Below are positions 1-9,657 of a stretch of DNA of 64,000 nucleotides, piece by piece (position 1 is the stretch's first letter; each line of letters starts with the position of its first letter). A program made the translations under genes and the position numbers. Under the pieces are notes generated by a model, which saw only the letters and a program-made list of their open reading frames with translations, did no database searches and was not told the DNA's origin. The DNA is from Oegoconia quadripuncta (taxonomy: Eukaryota; Arthropoda; Insecta; Lepidoptera; Autostichidae): positions 18,013,194-18,077,193 of the forward strand of contig OX438758.1 of NCBI GenBank assembly GCA_949316235.1, written 5' to 3'.

Positions 1-152
1 CTATAAAAAGGTTTTTAGAAAGTAGTTAAAAATTAAAGATTTAACGAGTTTATCAGTGAGGGACTAATTCCATTCAAAAACCGCTCACTTTAAGCTTGAT
101 AAAAAAATCGAGTTAATTCGCCGCAACGTAGCATTGAAAATACCACGTTACA
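1..152 (-). repeat. Partial 3' LTR of the gypsy-type element
   Basis: These 152 bases repeat 9506-9657 exactly. On the minus strand they are the first 152 bp of the LTR, beginning TGTAAC at 152. The remaining ~1.77 kb lies left of the window. Confidence 0.95.
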
Positions 153-166
153 ACACTCCCCCAACC
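153..166 (-). other. Polypurine tract next to the 3' LTR
   Basis: Read on the minus strand, the bases directly before the 3' LTR are purine-rich (GGTTGGGGGAGTGT). This is where plus-strand DNA synthesis is primed in LTR elements. The position against the LTR edge supports the call; the run is short and broken by T. Confidence 0.6.
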
Positions 167-800
167 ACGCAAGAATTCACGTAGTGAATTCGGCGACGCC
201 CTCGTCGAAGAAAACCACCTAAAACAAAAGACAAGAAAACTGCGAGACTAACACAGCAATGGTAGTAACTAAAAATAAAAAAAAATCCTGAAGCTAAACA
301 CTTCTTCCTACCTTGCCAACAGTAATAATAACAGAAAAAAAACGCTAAAGAAGTAACATTTACTTCTTCCAGAAAGTAAAAATTAGCAAACCTGTAAACC
401 AATACCAAAAAGTAAGTTTGGGGAAGTAGGTACCCCACAAAAGTAAATAACATTTGCTGCTATACTGTCAAAACAACAGCAACAAAAACCCATAGTGAGC
501 TGTCGTAATCAGCTCTCTATCTCCATATCTCCCAAAGAAAAGAAAACATAAACGTAAAAAAAATCCTGTTCGAACAAACTAAACAGTAAAAGTATTAATA
601 ATAGGATGTGAGGAAAGGCGGTATGTAGCCTTTAATAATAATAATATAACGGTTCTACCAACCGGTTAAATGAACCAAAAACATAAACCGCAATCGTCTT
701 AGGTGCATTTCTCCCTTATACTTCATAAATATAAATAAATAATAATGATATATATGAAAAACTAAAATAAAATGTAATATACATACAAATCCATAAACAG

Positions 801-1167
801 TAGTATTCACTTGAAACGGACATTTGTGAAACACAACTCAAGTTCGCAATCCCCGAAAAGTGAAATTAATTCTTAATTTTTGTGTGTACCTTGGACTTAG
901 TTTTGGCGTTATGGCTTATTTTTTTATGCCGGAGTTACCAACCGCTCCGGAATAGAATATATAATCATCCAAGGTCACAATAGAAAATAGGTAGTATTAA
1001 CACATAAATAGTATGAGTATTCACTCGAACTGGCAAACTGTGAAGCACAACTCAAGCTCGCAGTTGTCAGAAGAGGGAAACTCTTATGTATTAAATAGAA
1101 ATTTAGTTGTATGTGGCATTATGGCTTATTTTTTTATGCCGGAGTTACCAACCGCTCCGGAATGGAA
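801..1167 (-). repeat. Direct duplication of a ~155-bp block (801-957 and 1014-1167)
   Basis: Two blocks separated by about 55 bp share their outer parts. Each begins with AGTATTCACT-like sequence, and each ends with an identical 43-bp stretch (911-953 and 1121-1163) that includes the imperfect inverted motif CCGGAGTT...CCGCTCCGG. Their middles have diverged. The pair lies in the 3' non-coding tract of the LTR element. Confidence 0.75.
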
Positions 1168-1333
1168 TCCATGGACAAATGGATACATAGAATAATAAAA
1201 GTAACAAAAACAAAAAAAACATAATACGATAAACCAATAAAATACATATACTACAAATATGCAGCGTATATGAGAAATGCACCTGAACGTGCAACACACT
1301 AACTTTATTATAATATGCAGTATCATACCCTGC

Positions 1334-1897
1334 CACGCACTACGTCAGGACCGTTGTTCTCGTACAACAATTTCCCATCTGTCCGGACATAACGTCTATC
1401 CTTTGCTATCATGCGTTTTCTTTCCCTACCACGCAATTCGTCAGGACTGTTGTTATCGTACAAAATATTCCCATCTGTCCGGACATTACTATCTTTCCTT
1501 TACTTTGCTATTATGCGTTTTCATACCCTACCACGCAATTCGTCAGGACTGTTGTTCTCATTCAAAAATATTCCCACCTGTCCGGACATAACGTCTTTCC
1601 TTTACTTTGCTATTCTGCGTTTTCATACCCTACCACGCAATTCGTCAGGACTGTTGTTCTCATTCAAAAATATTCCCACCTGTCCGGACATTAAATCTAT
1701 CCTTTACTTTTGCTATCATGCGTTTTCATACCCTACCACGCAATTCGTCAGGACTGTTGTTCTCGTACAAAAAAATCCCACCTGTCCGGACATTAAATCT
1801 ATCCTTTACTTTTGCTATCATGCGTTTTCATACCCTACCACGCAATTCGTCAGGACTGTTGTTCTCGTACAAAAAAATCCCACCTGTCCGGACATTA
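1334..1897 (-). repeat. Six-unit tandem array, period ~102 bp
   Basis: Units start with CACGCA at 1334, 1430, 1532, 1634, 1737 and 1839, giving steps of 96, 102, 102, 103 and 102 bp. Each contains the palindrome GTCCGGAC and a nearby TCAGGAC-type motif. The first unit is the most diverged and the last is incomplete. Units are nearly identical toward the right, consistent with recent slippage or unequal exchange. The array belongs to the LTR element. There are no variable spacers, so it is not a CRISPR. Confidence 0.9.
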
Positions 1898-2178
1898 CAA
1901 CAAACCTACTCGTCCTCGCCATCATAGCACTCGAAAAGAGTGACTATGCCACTAGGGCTACGGACCACCTCACAAAAATCACCCAACTATACCAATCACA
2001 AAAAAAAGGAATAAGTAATAATAGTAGTAGTAGTAAAAGTATGTACGGGTAATGTGTACATTAGCCATACCAACCAACACAGTCAGTATGTAAAAGTAAA
2101 AAAATAAACGAGGGAACGGTAGCAGGTAAATATTCCCCTGTTTATAATTATTAATTTATGACAAAACACAAAAACAAG

Positions 2179-3525
2179 TTAATCTCTGTCGTCTATCACC
2201 TTACAATCCTTAATATGCCATTTGCCCACTGATTTCCCGTTCTCATCCTCCAATTCGTAAACAAGACGTGACAGTTTTCGCACTACTCGACACTTCTCGT
2301 ACTTTGGGGACAGTTTCGAAGAGAAATGTTTGTTAGCGTCACTTTGCTTGAACGACCGCTTCCAAACGATGTCGCCTATTTCGAAACTGAGGTCACGTCG
2401 ACGTTGGTTGTAGTACTTGGCGTTTTTATCGTGGGCTTTCAACAGTTCTGACTTCACCGACTTGTAAACTGGCAGTAGCTCTTCTAGCTTGTCGTGGTAA
2501 TCCTTGCGAGAAGAGAAGATTACTTCGTCGATGTCGTCAAATTCGGCGTATACTTTGCCGTCCGGTATAGCCTCACGTCCATGAACCAACTTAAAGGGAG
2601 TGTGCGACGTGGAAGCACTAACAGAAGTGTTAATAGCAAACTGAATCTTGTGCAAGTTTACGTCCCACGTACGGTGATCTGCACCTACGAAACTGGCGAT
2701 AGCGGTTACGATTGTCCTATTTTGTCTTTCAACTGGGTTGACTTGAGGACAATAGACAGGGCCAAAATGTATCTGTGGTATATTGTATTTGGTGAACAAC
2801 GACTGAACCTCATGTCCTGTGAATTGCGAACCATTGTCTGCCATAATCGTCTGGGGAACACCGTGGATTAAGAAGACGTGGTCTTCCAGACGTTGGGCAA
2901 TCACTTTCCCTGTCGCACGACGCAGCGGAAAAAGTAGACAGTATTTAGTAAAATAACAGACAACGACAAGTATGTGACAATTCTGTTGTCTCGACGATGG
3001 CAGAGGCCCCACCAGGTCAATACTGAGGCATTGGAAAGGTCGATTACAGATCCTCGGGCTACCCATCAAACCAGGGGTAGACCGATTACAATACTTGTAC
3101 GCGTTGCAAACATCACAAGAGGCAATGAACTTGACAGTATCTTTAAACATACCAGGCCAAAAATAACGCAGCTTCATTCGATTATATGTTTTAGCGACAC
3201 CCAGATGAGCAGCCATCGGTTCCGAATGGTTTTCAATCAGAACCGGTAGTCTGTTCTCAGAGGGGACGACTTCCTTCCACTCAAAGTCAGCATCGAGTTT
3301 ACCCTTGGCCTTGGTATATCGAAATAATTTATTGTTAATTATTTGGAAATTCGGACATGCTTCAGGCCGTTTACGACAGCGCTCAAAAATATTAAGGTAC
3401 CAAGTATCAGAAGTAGTAGGAGAAATAATAGCTACTGGTACCGAACGAGATAAAGCGTCCGGAATAATATTATCTGAACCGCGTCTATGCTCTATGACAA
3501 AGTTGAAGGGTGACAAGCGGCATCC
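2179..3525 (-). pseudogene. pol: gypsy-type pol, 3' portion: RNase H tail and integrase
   Basis: This continues the pol reading frame after an in-frame TAG at 3526-3528. It encodes the integrase that joins element cDNA to host DNA. Counting from the TTG at 3516, the zinc-binding HHCC group is near residues 97, 104, 134 and 137, and the catalytic D, D and E are near residues 167 (SIDLVGP), 227 (MADNGSQF) and 263 (NPVERQNR). A conserved H-x-KGSDN-like stretch just after the stop is the normal end of RNase H, so the break falls inside the polyprotein. No other frameshift is evident, and the frame ends in TAA at 2179-2181. No internal start is likely to be used; the part depends on readthrough or on trans supply. 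Confidence 0.92.
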
Positions 3526-5430
3526 CTACCTCTCCAAGCGACCTGTTGGGTTTTTCAAATTTAAAAACCACTTCAAGCTAGCATGATCCGTCACTATCTT
3601 AAACTGCTTGCTTCCCTCTAAGTATGGGCGAAAGTGTTCGACCACGTGAACGACGGCCAAAGCCTCTCTCTCCGTCGCGGAATAATTCCGTTCAGGAGGA
3701 GTTAGAGAGCGACTGCAAAAGGCTATGGGGTGTTCCTCGCCGTCCACGATCTGTGTCAGGGTTCCGCCGATACCGAAGTCTGAAGCATCACAGTGCACGG
3801 TAAAGTGTTGATCAAAATCAGGGCAAGCCAGTACAGGTGCCGAGGATAAAGCGGTCTTGAGATCGACGAACGCTTTCTCTGCCTCAGGAGACCAATGGAA
3901 AGGGGGTGCTTGTTTCCGTGTCGAAGTTAATGCATTCAACGGACCAGCGATATTGCTAAAATTTTTAATAAATCGACGATAATACGACGCTGTACCCAAA
4001 AATCGTTTGACATTTTTGCGATTAGTAGGAGTGGAAAAGTCTGCTATAGCACGCGTCTTCTCCGGATCTGTTCGCAGGCCGTGCTCGTCCACAATGTAGC
4101 CGAGGTAACGTAACTGTTTCCTGAAGAAACTGCACTTCTGAAGATTGATGGTTAAGTTGGCTGAGCGGAAACGCTCAAGAACTGCCTGGAGCACGGATAA
4201 ATGCTCCGAAAAGCTACTGCTGACGACGATTACGTCGTCGAGATAGCAAAATACACGCCCTTTAAACTCAGGGCCAAATAATTTATCCATCAATCTTTGC
4301 TGTGTAGCAGGTGCAGAAGTCAGACCGAAACACATTACCTTGTATTGGAACAAGCCGCGACCCGGAATAGTAAATGCAGTCTTTTCCCTGGAGGTGGAAT
4401 CAAGGGGTACTTGGTGGAAAGCTGACTTAAGGTCGATCGAGCTGATAAATCTCGCCTCCTTAAGCTGATCGAGTATGTGCGTGATGTAGGGGAGAGGATA
4501 TGAGTCGTGTTTCGAAACCTCATTCAGTTTACGACTGTCCAAACAAAAGCGGTAAGAACCGTCAGATTTAGGGGCTAAAGTGACGGGACTGTTCCACGGA
4601 CTGGTGCTGGACTCCACCACATCATCACGCAGCATCTCGTCCAACTGCCTATTCAACTCTTGAAGCCTCTCCGGTGACATCATATAATACCTTTGTTTAA
4701 TAGGGGCAGCGTCTCCAGTGTCGATCCTGTGGGTAATCAAATGCGTCCTCCCGAGGCCTTTCTTCGATGCCGCGATGTCCTCAAAACTTTCAATAATGTC
4801 GGCAGCCTGCTGTCTTTGAGGCTCAGTAAGAGACTCAAAATCGTGCACGTGCCGGATCTCAGAGACGAGAGGACTCGGAAACTCCTCAACAATAGGACCA
4901 TCGCATAGCGTCAATATCTCGGGGGCGATATTAAATGCCCTCCAGAAATTTATACCAAAAAGAAGGCCTGTAGTGACTCCCGGAATAATATAAAATTTTA
5001 TAATGAAAGTCTTATCCTTTACCGTGACCGGAAGACACACATAACCAGTAACGGGAGAGGAAGAACCGTTTGCCGTCGTAATGGTATCCAAATCGTCCGA
5101 TTTATTAATTATATAAGTATGCGTAAGGTTATGTAAAATATTGTTATTTATTATGGATATCTCGGAGCCAGAATCCAATAATCCAGAACAATGAAAATCG
5201 CCAATGGTGACATGTAAGAAAGGACGTTTATCTTTGCCACCGATTACGTGAACCAGGGGATTATTTTTTGTAAAAGAAGGAGTAGTAGTAGTAGATAGGG
5301 TGCTATCAGTACTATTAGTAATATTACTATTTTTTAAAACAATATCATATGATGACGGCGATTGTCTCTGGTTCACGCTTACTAGTTTTTTGCACTGCGC
5401 TGAGTTGGTTGAGAATTCGGGGTTGTACAT
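3526..5430 (-). pseudogene. pol: gypsy-type pol, 5' portion: protease, reverse transcriptase, RNase H
   Basis: The frame codes for the replication enzymes of the LTR element. Residues near 86-88 form the aspartic protease DSG (LLDSGSEISII). The reverse transcriptase spans about residues 230-420 with palm motifs SIDLKSAFHQ and YLDD (396-399). RNase H follows from about 540, with HCDAS and TDHASLKWF. The frame ends at TAG 3526-3528 where the family has a tryptophan codon (TGG), so one base change explains the break. The first ATG (5428-5430) lies within gag; expression is more likely by a -1 frameshift at 5385-5391, after which the frames connect exactly. All visible catalytic residues up to the break are intact. 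Confidence 0.93.
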
Positions 5431-6776
5431 TTTGGGCAGTTTTTTACTGTCACATTTTTTTCACCACAACGATAGCAAATTAAAATAAAAGGTGCCGTAC
5501 ATTTACTCAACTCGTGTCCATTGGTACGACAACGAACACAGAACTTTGCATTACCATCACGATTGGAAACCACCGCACACTTTTTACTGGGAATCTGACC
5601 TTTGTACGACAAGTCGGGAGCGAGCAATTTCTTATTTTGTGGTGGTTCGACAAAAACATCTGCTCGCTGCTTCGCATGTTCCAGGAGACGACATTTGGAC
5701 TTTAGGTCAGACCATGAGTTCACCTGCTGCAACGCTAGTTGTGTGGAATAAAACGGGCGAATGTTATATGACACGATTGTCAACTTCTCTTGGTCGGTAA
5801 TCGGCTTCCTCAAACGGGTGAAATAGTTCTGCATTAAATTTAAATAATTTACGATACTCTCGTCGGGACCCTGGGTGCGTGAACGTATTTCCTGTAAAAG
5901 ACGATAGTCGTAGTCGAAGGGCAGATATTCGTCCAACAAAAGCGACTTGAGCTCCGACCATGAAGCAATCTCTGACTTGATGCCACGGAACCAAAATAAA
6001 GCCTGATCCGACAATAACTCAGCTACAGAATTAAATAATTTTAAATCCGAAATACCACGGGATAAACAAAGCTCCTCCAATCTATGAATAAATTCAACAA
6101 TACAACCCTTGCCATTAAATTTTAAATTTAGTGTATGTACACCAATGGAACGGTCACAAGTCACCAAAGAATGTGCAGTAGTAGTAGCCTGAAAGGGTAT
6201 TTGTGAAGAGATAATCTTGTGTTCTGGTGTGGGTGAACACTCACCTTTGTGTTCAGGTGTGGGTGAACACTCCTCTTTGTGTACTGGGGTAATTGTAGTC
6301 ACTGCTGACCCTGATGGCTCGCCTTCAAGCTCTGCATCTATTTGTTTAGTGTCATGAAATTCTTGACTCGACCGAAAATTAGTAAACATACGATCGAGGC
6401 GACCAGTTATTTCCAGAAGACGCTCATCCAAGCTGGCTTTTAATACTATATCGTCCTGTAAGGTGGGCAGGACTCTGCCTAGACGATGAAACAGGTGATT
6501 ACCTAGCGCATGAATCCTATTTAGCGACTTCAGCATGGGTGTCCTTGTACCACAAAGTGAATTAAGTTCATTTAATTTAGTTGAAATAGTATTTAGTTCT
6601 GCAGGGACATCACCCTCAAATACAACAATCTCATCTGTTGGAATCTCTTTACTTAACTTCCTAATTTGTATCCGCAACTTATCCACTGTATTCTCAGGTA
6701 ATGCATCTCGAATTCCAACTTCATATGTAAGTTCATCTTTGTTCAGAAGGTGAAATTTAATTGGCCTTTCTTCCAT
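5382..6776 (-). CDS. gag: gypsy-type gag (capsid and nucleocapsid), 464 aa
   Basis: The first ATG of the frame is at 6776; seven earlier codons begin with TTG. The protein would form the element's particle and bind its RNA. Residues ~215-360 resemble a retrotransposon gag capsid domain (for example LFWFRGIKSEIASWSELK). Residues ~165-187 hold two copies of a ten-residue repeat (HKxECSPTPE), seen as a 30-bp DNA repeat at about 6223-6286. A CCHC zinc knuckle (CVRCRTNGHELSKC) is near residues 413-426. A second knuckle at 434-447 (CYRCGEKNVTVKNC) has V where H is expected. The frame is intact and overlaps pol by 49 bp. Confidence 0.92.
   Translation of the reverse strand: MEERPIKFHLLNKDELTYEVGIRDALPENTVDKLRIQIRKLSKEIPTDEIVVFEGDVPAELNTISTKLNELNSLCGTRTPMLKSLNRIHALGNHLFHRLGRVLPTLQDDIVLKASLDERLLEITGRLDRMFTNFRSSQEFHDTKQIDAELEGEPSGSAVTTITPVHKEECSPTPEHKGECSPTPEHKIISSQIPFQATTTAHSLVTCDRSIGVHTLNLKFNGKGCIVEFIHRLEELCLSRGISDLKLFNSVAELLSDQALFWFRGIKSEIASWSELKSLLLDEYLPFDYDYRLLQEIRSRTQGPDESIVNYLNLMQNYFTRLRKPITDQEKLTIVSYNIRPFYSTQLALQQVNSWSDLKSKCRLLEHAKQRADVFVEPPQNKKLLAPDLSYKGQIPSKKCAVVSNRDGNAKFCVRCRTNGHELSKCTAPFILICYRCGEKNVTVKNCPKCTTPNSQPTQRSAKN
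5385..5391 (-). promoter_or_regulatory. -1 programmed ribosomal frameshift site A AAA AAC
   Basis: On the minus strand the gag codons GCA AAA AAC are followed at once by the gag stop TAG. The heptamer A AAA AAC is in the correct register for a -1 slip, and the -1 frame is pol, which runs on as AAA AAA CTA. This matches the classic retroviral slippery-site rule. The stop follows the heptamer with no gap. I did not identify the downstream pseudoknot or stem-loop. Confidence 0.88.
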
Positions 6777-7720
6777 TTTAAGAATGAAAGTATACAAACA
6801 AAGCAGTAGTAAGAGGTTGTATTATTGTAAATAGTAGCAAAGTTTTGTAGTTTGTCAAGCAATTGTCTGTAACCAATGTGCAATATGATTGTTGTAGGTT
6901 ATATTCAAGTTATTGTCTAATTTAAATTGCAAATAATTTTATAATATTATGGTAGCAAATAATTTATATTAAGTAATAATTGTATTCGAATGTTTCAATT
7001 AAAAAAATTATCAATGATAAATGATAACCAAATGTTTATATGAACAAGCTAGTAACTAGCTTAGTTAAGGTGATCGACCAAACATTTTACACATAAAACA
7101 AAACGAAAACAACCTAACAGAAAATACCTGTGTATATATATAAAAAGGAGCTGCCAACCAAATATAAAAGTAAAAATGACTTAACCTAGTATTCCTCAGT
7201 ATTTGTGATTCTGCTCTTAGTAAACACAGTTTATTAAGTAGTACATAAATTAAAATATTTGTCCATTCACTTACACTCAGAAAACCCAATAAATTATAGT
7301 TTTATTTATAAATCAATCAATACTGGTAGGTATATAGAGTAGTATTTAGTAGTAGTAAATAGTAGTAAGAATGGAGTAATAATTATAGGTAGGTTCAAAC
7401 CAGCATCAATCTAACACATATGATAAGAAAGTCTACAGAGATGTAAGTTGAATGGAATTACCTGTGTAAATATTAATATCAATTACATAAGTGGTGAGAC
7501 ATCAAGTAAAAAGTAGTCTTTGGAGAAAATTAATAAAGAGTTTGAAATAACAACTTATAATCTTTAATTTTGTGTATAATGTATGTAGTTACTAAGTATA
7601 ATAGAGAGATTAAAATTTTTCAAACTTTAATTTTACAAAATTTAATATAAATGAGAGTCATAGACCAATCTTTCCTGAGCACGGAGACCAGAGAAAGAAA
7701 ATTGCGAAGCCAATTACACT
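6777..7720 (-). other. Leader between primer-binding site and gag
   Basis: About 0.94 kb of AT-rich sequence separates the primer site from the gag ATG. It has short TAGTAGTA-type runs and one 74-codon chance frame (7065-7289) with no recognisable domain. Packaging signals would be expected here by analogy, but none can be named from sequence. Confidence 0.6.
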
Positions 7721-7733
7721 GTTTCGGGCGCCA
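7721..7733 (-). other. tRNA primer-binding site, lysine-type
   Basis: Three bases inside the 5' LTR the minus strand reads TGGCGCCCGAAAC. TGGCGCCCGAA matches the primer site complementary to the 3' end of lysine tRNA used by many retroviruses and gypsy elements; the match weakens after 11-12 bases. It sets the LTR boundary independently of the direct repeat. Confidence 0.8.
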
Positions 7734-7802
7734 AATTGTAACCTATTTTCCGGGTTAGGTAGGGGTATAAATAATAAAATTATATCTGTTAACCAGTCTC
7801 TG

Positions 7803-7808
7803 TTTATT
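7803..7808 (-). promoter_or_regulatory. AATAAA polyadenylation signal in the LTR
   Basis: The minus strand reads AATAAA about 66 bp before the LTR 3' end, a usual place for the R/U5 polyadenylation signal. No other candidate closer to the end is as good. Confidence 0.6.
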
Positions 7809-8130
7809 GGTAAAATACATTGACAAACATTCTTAACTAGCAACAGAATAATGCTCGGGTTGTTGGCTCGCTTGGTCGATAACTCTTAATATATTTTGGG
7901 GGGGTGCCTGGGTCAGCCGTGTTCCACGTGCTCTGTCTGTGGAACCCGCCTGCTCCAGTGCACTCCGCAGTAAAGAGAAAATTATTAAAGAAAATAGCTG
8001 AGGGCTGTGAGTCTGAGGTGGTGAGGTGAGGTGAGGTGTTATCACTCCCTGTGATGCGGGTGGTAACCCGACTGCTAATTCAGCTGCTACACAGCTGCGC
8101 AGGACTGTTGGGCAGTCACTGGTAGCTCCC

Positions 8131-8263
8131 AATATGACAGTGGTAGCTGTTCGCTCCAATATGACACTGGCTCTTCGCCTTAATATGACAGAGGCTCTTC
8201 GCCCCAATATGACACTGGCTCTTCGCCTTAATATGACAGAGGCTCTTCGCCCCAATATGACAC
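8131..8263 (-). repeat. 24-bp tandem array inside the LTR
   Basis: Units begin AATATGACA at 8131, 8158, 8182, 8206, 8230 and 8254, so the step is 27 then 24 bp. Two alternating variants (ACTGGCTCTTCGCCTT and AGAGGCTCTTCGCCCC types) imply a 48-bp higher-order unit. The array lies in a 155-codon minus-strand open frame (7833-8300), where it reads as an eight-residue R-A-S-V-I-L-x-R repeat. I do not claim that frame is translated. Confidence 0.9.
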
Positions 8264-9657
8264 CTCCTGCGATGGGTAACATTGCAGAGGTTAGTACCAT
8301 TGTGATAATATATTTAAATAGGGGTTGAAACTACACTCGGGGTAGACCTACATCATCATACATGGTTGTAGGGTGGTTCGGAATGGTATGAAATGCTAAT
8401 TTAAGTAGTAATAGCTATTAAGTATTAAAAGAGAACATGTGCCACGTGGCACATGGTTAAAATTAACTAAAATTTGTCTTTTTCAAAGAAAGATTACCCT
8501 ATCCGATGAGAGACAGTAATAAGATAATATCTTATGGTTGTAGTATGGTAAAAACTCACCTGTCGGAGGAAAATATGCCTGCCTAGGGTGCTTTGCACAA
8601 TGTCAACTCCACACTTTCAGCTTCCTGGAAAGAATTTAATATTTAGAAACGATATTCATAATAATGGAGAGGCTCCGAGGGCCTTGGTAAGGTTAAACAG
8701 CAGTAATACATACCGGTGCAGCAAATATGCGGCACGCGGTTTCAGACACGCCGCAGACGCAGGTAAATAGCACTTAAAAGAGCCGAATCTGAAATAAATA
8801 CGCCGGTTTTAGAATAACGTTGATAAACAATGATTCAGGCTGCTTTCAATGGAGCTGTCTCTTCAAAATGCTTACCACAAAACTGAGTTTATAACGTATG
8901 TAGCCGCAGCTCCGTCTCTGGACGCTATCGGAAGGCAAGTGCCGCGACAGGAATTTCATCGAGGTCCTGAGCTCTGTTGTTTAAACCAGTGATGTCAGGT
9001 GACCATTTCAGGGGTTCCCCTAATTGTTGGGACAACGGTTGGCTCCAGAACCTTCCCGAAGGTGGCTTAGGTGCCAGCAGCTCTCGTCGTTCGGGAGGTC
9101 TTCCTCGGACACCAAAGTTTCCTTTCACTCGACATTGGAGCCCTGAAAAGTCACCTGAAAAAACTCAAGATTCCTTCCCGTCAACGGGACTACGCCTTCT
9201 TGCCGCGAATCGGGCTGCGATCACAACTTCAGCCCTATATTTTGCACAATAAAAAGTTACACGTCTGAAACTGAAAATTGACGACCTGAATGTTTGAAGT
9301 TACTTCAGCCACATCTGTCAGGGAAAACCGAATCTTCCCCTGGCAACCCAGGTGTGGCTATAGTCGAAACCCAATAAATGGTCGGTATTACTATACTGGA
9401 AAATCAATTAATGAACGAAATTAATGAATAAAAATTAGACTACGAATCCTTAAAAGGAACCCTCGCTGTGGGAGGTTAGGGATATTTTTCTACATCGACT
9501 GGACGCTATAAAAAGGTTTTTAGAAAGTAGTTAAAAATTAAAGATTTAACGAGTTTATCAGTGAGGGACTAATTCCATTCAAAAACCGCTCACTTTAAGC
9601 TTGATAAAAAAATCGAGTTAATTCGCCGCAACGTAGCATTGAAAATACCACGTTACA

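Larger units (their letters stand above)
153..2178 (-). other. Long 3' non-coding tract of the gypsy-type element
   Basis: Between the pol stop and the 3' LTR lie about 2 kb without an env-like or other recognisable minus-strand coding region. The tract holds a duplicated ~155-bp block and a six-unit ~102-bp tandem array. Plus-strand open frames here, one of 213 codons, follow from the array period of 102 bp being a multiple of three and are not taken as genes. The part from about 167 to 800 is AT-rich and otherwise featureless; it includes a 101-codon minus-strand frame at 148-453 rich in F, Y and C that resembles no family I know. Confidence 0.75.
1..9657 (-). mobile_element. Ty3/gypsy-type LTR retrotransposon, nearly complete
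   Basis: The minus strand carries, in order, a complete 5' LTR, a tRNA primer-binding site, a leader, gag, pol and a long 3' non-coding tract, followed by the first 152 bp of the 3' LTR at the window edge. The internal part is 7584 bp. The pol order protease, reverse transcriptase, RNase H, integrase is that of Ty3/gypsy elements. There is no env-like frame downstream of pol. The LTRs open TGTAAC and close GTTACA. The visible 152 bp of the 3' LTR match the 5' LTR base for base, which suggests a recent insertion. The long LTR and the lysine-type primer site recall the Osvaldo/Ulysses group, but that placement is from memory and uncertain. The rest of the 3' LTR and the left target duplication lie outside the window. 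Confidence 0.95.
7737..9657 (-). repeat. Complete 5' LTR of the gypsy-type element, 1921 bp
   Basis: On the minus strand it begins TGTAAC at 9657 and ends GTTACA at 7737, giving 6-bp inverted ends. The right boundary is confirmed by the repeat at 1-152 and the left boundary by the adjoining primer site. At 1.9 kb it is long for a gypsy LTR. It contains a 24-bp tandem array (8131-8263), an AATAAA signal at 7803-7808 and a TATTTAAATA stretch near 8309-8320 that might act as a TATA-like element. It lies directly against SINE sequence that begins at 9658. Confidence 0.93.

Noticed and set aside
1334..1897. CRISPR-like array
   Set aside because: Units are contiguous ~102-bp repeats without unique spacers, inside a eukaryotic retrotransposon.
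1411..2052. 213-codon plus-strand open frame
   Set aside because: It lies on the tandem array; the 102-bp period is a multiple of three, so a frame free of stops in one unit stays open through all. It is antisense to the LTR element and has no domain.
2494..2871. 125-codon plus-strand frame
   Set aside because: It is antisense to the integrase region of pol.
8925..9268. Overlapping frames of 65-91 codons
   Set aside because: They lie wholly in the LTR, occur on both strands and show no domain.
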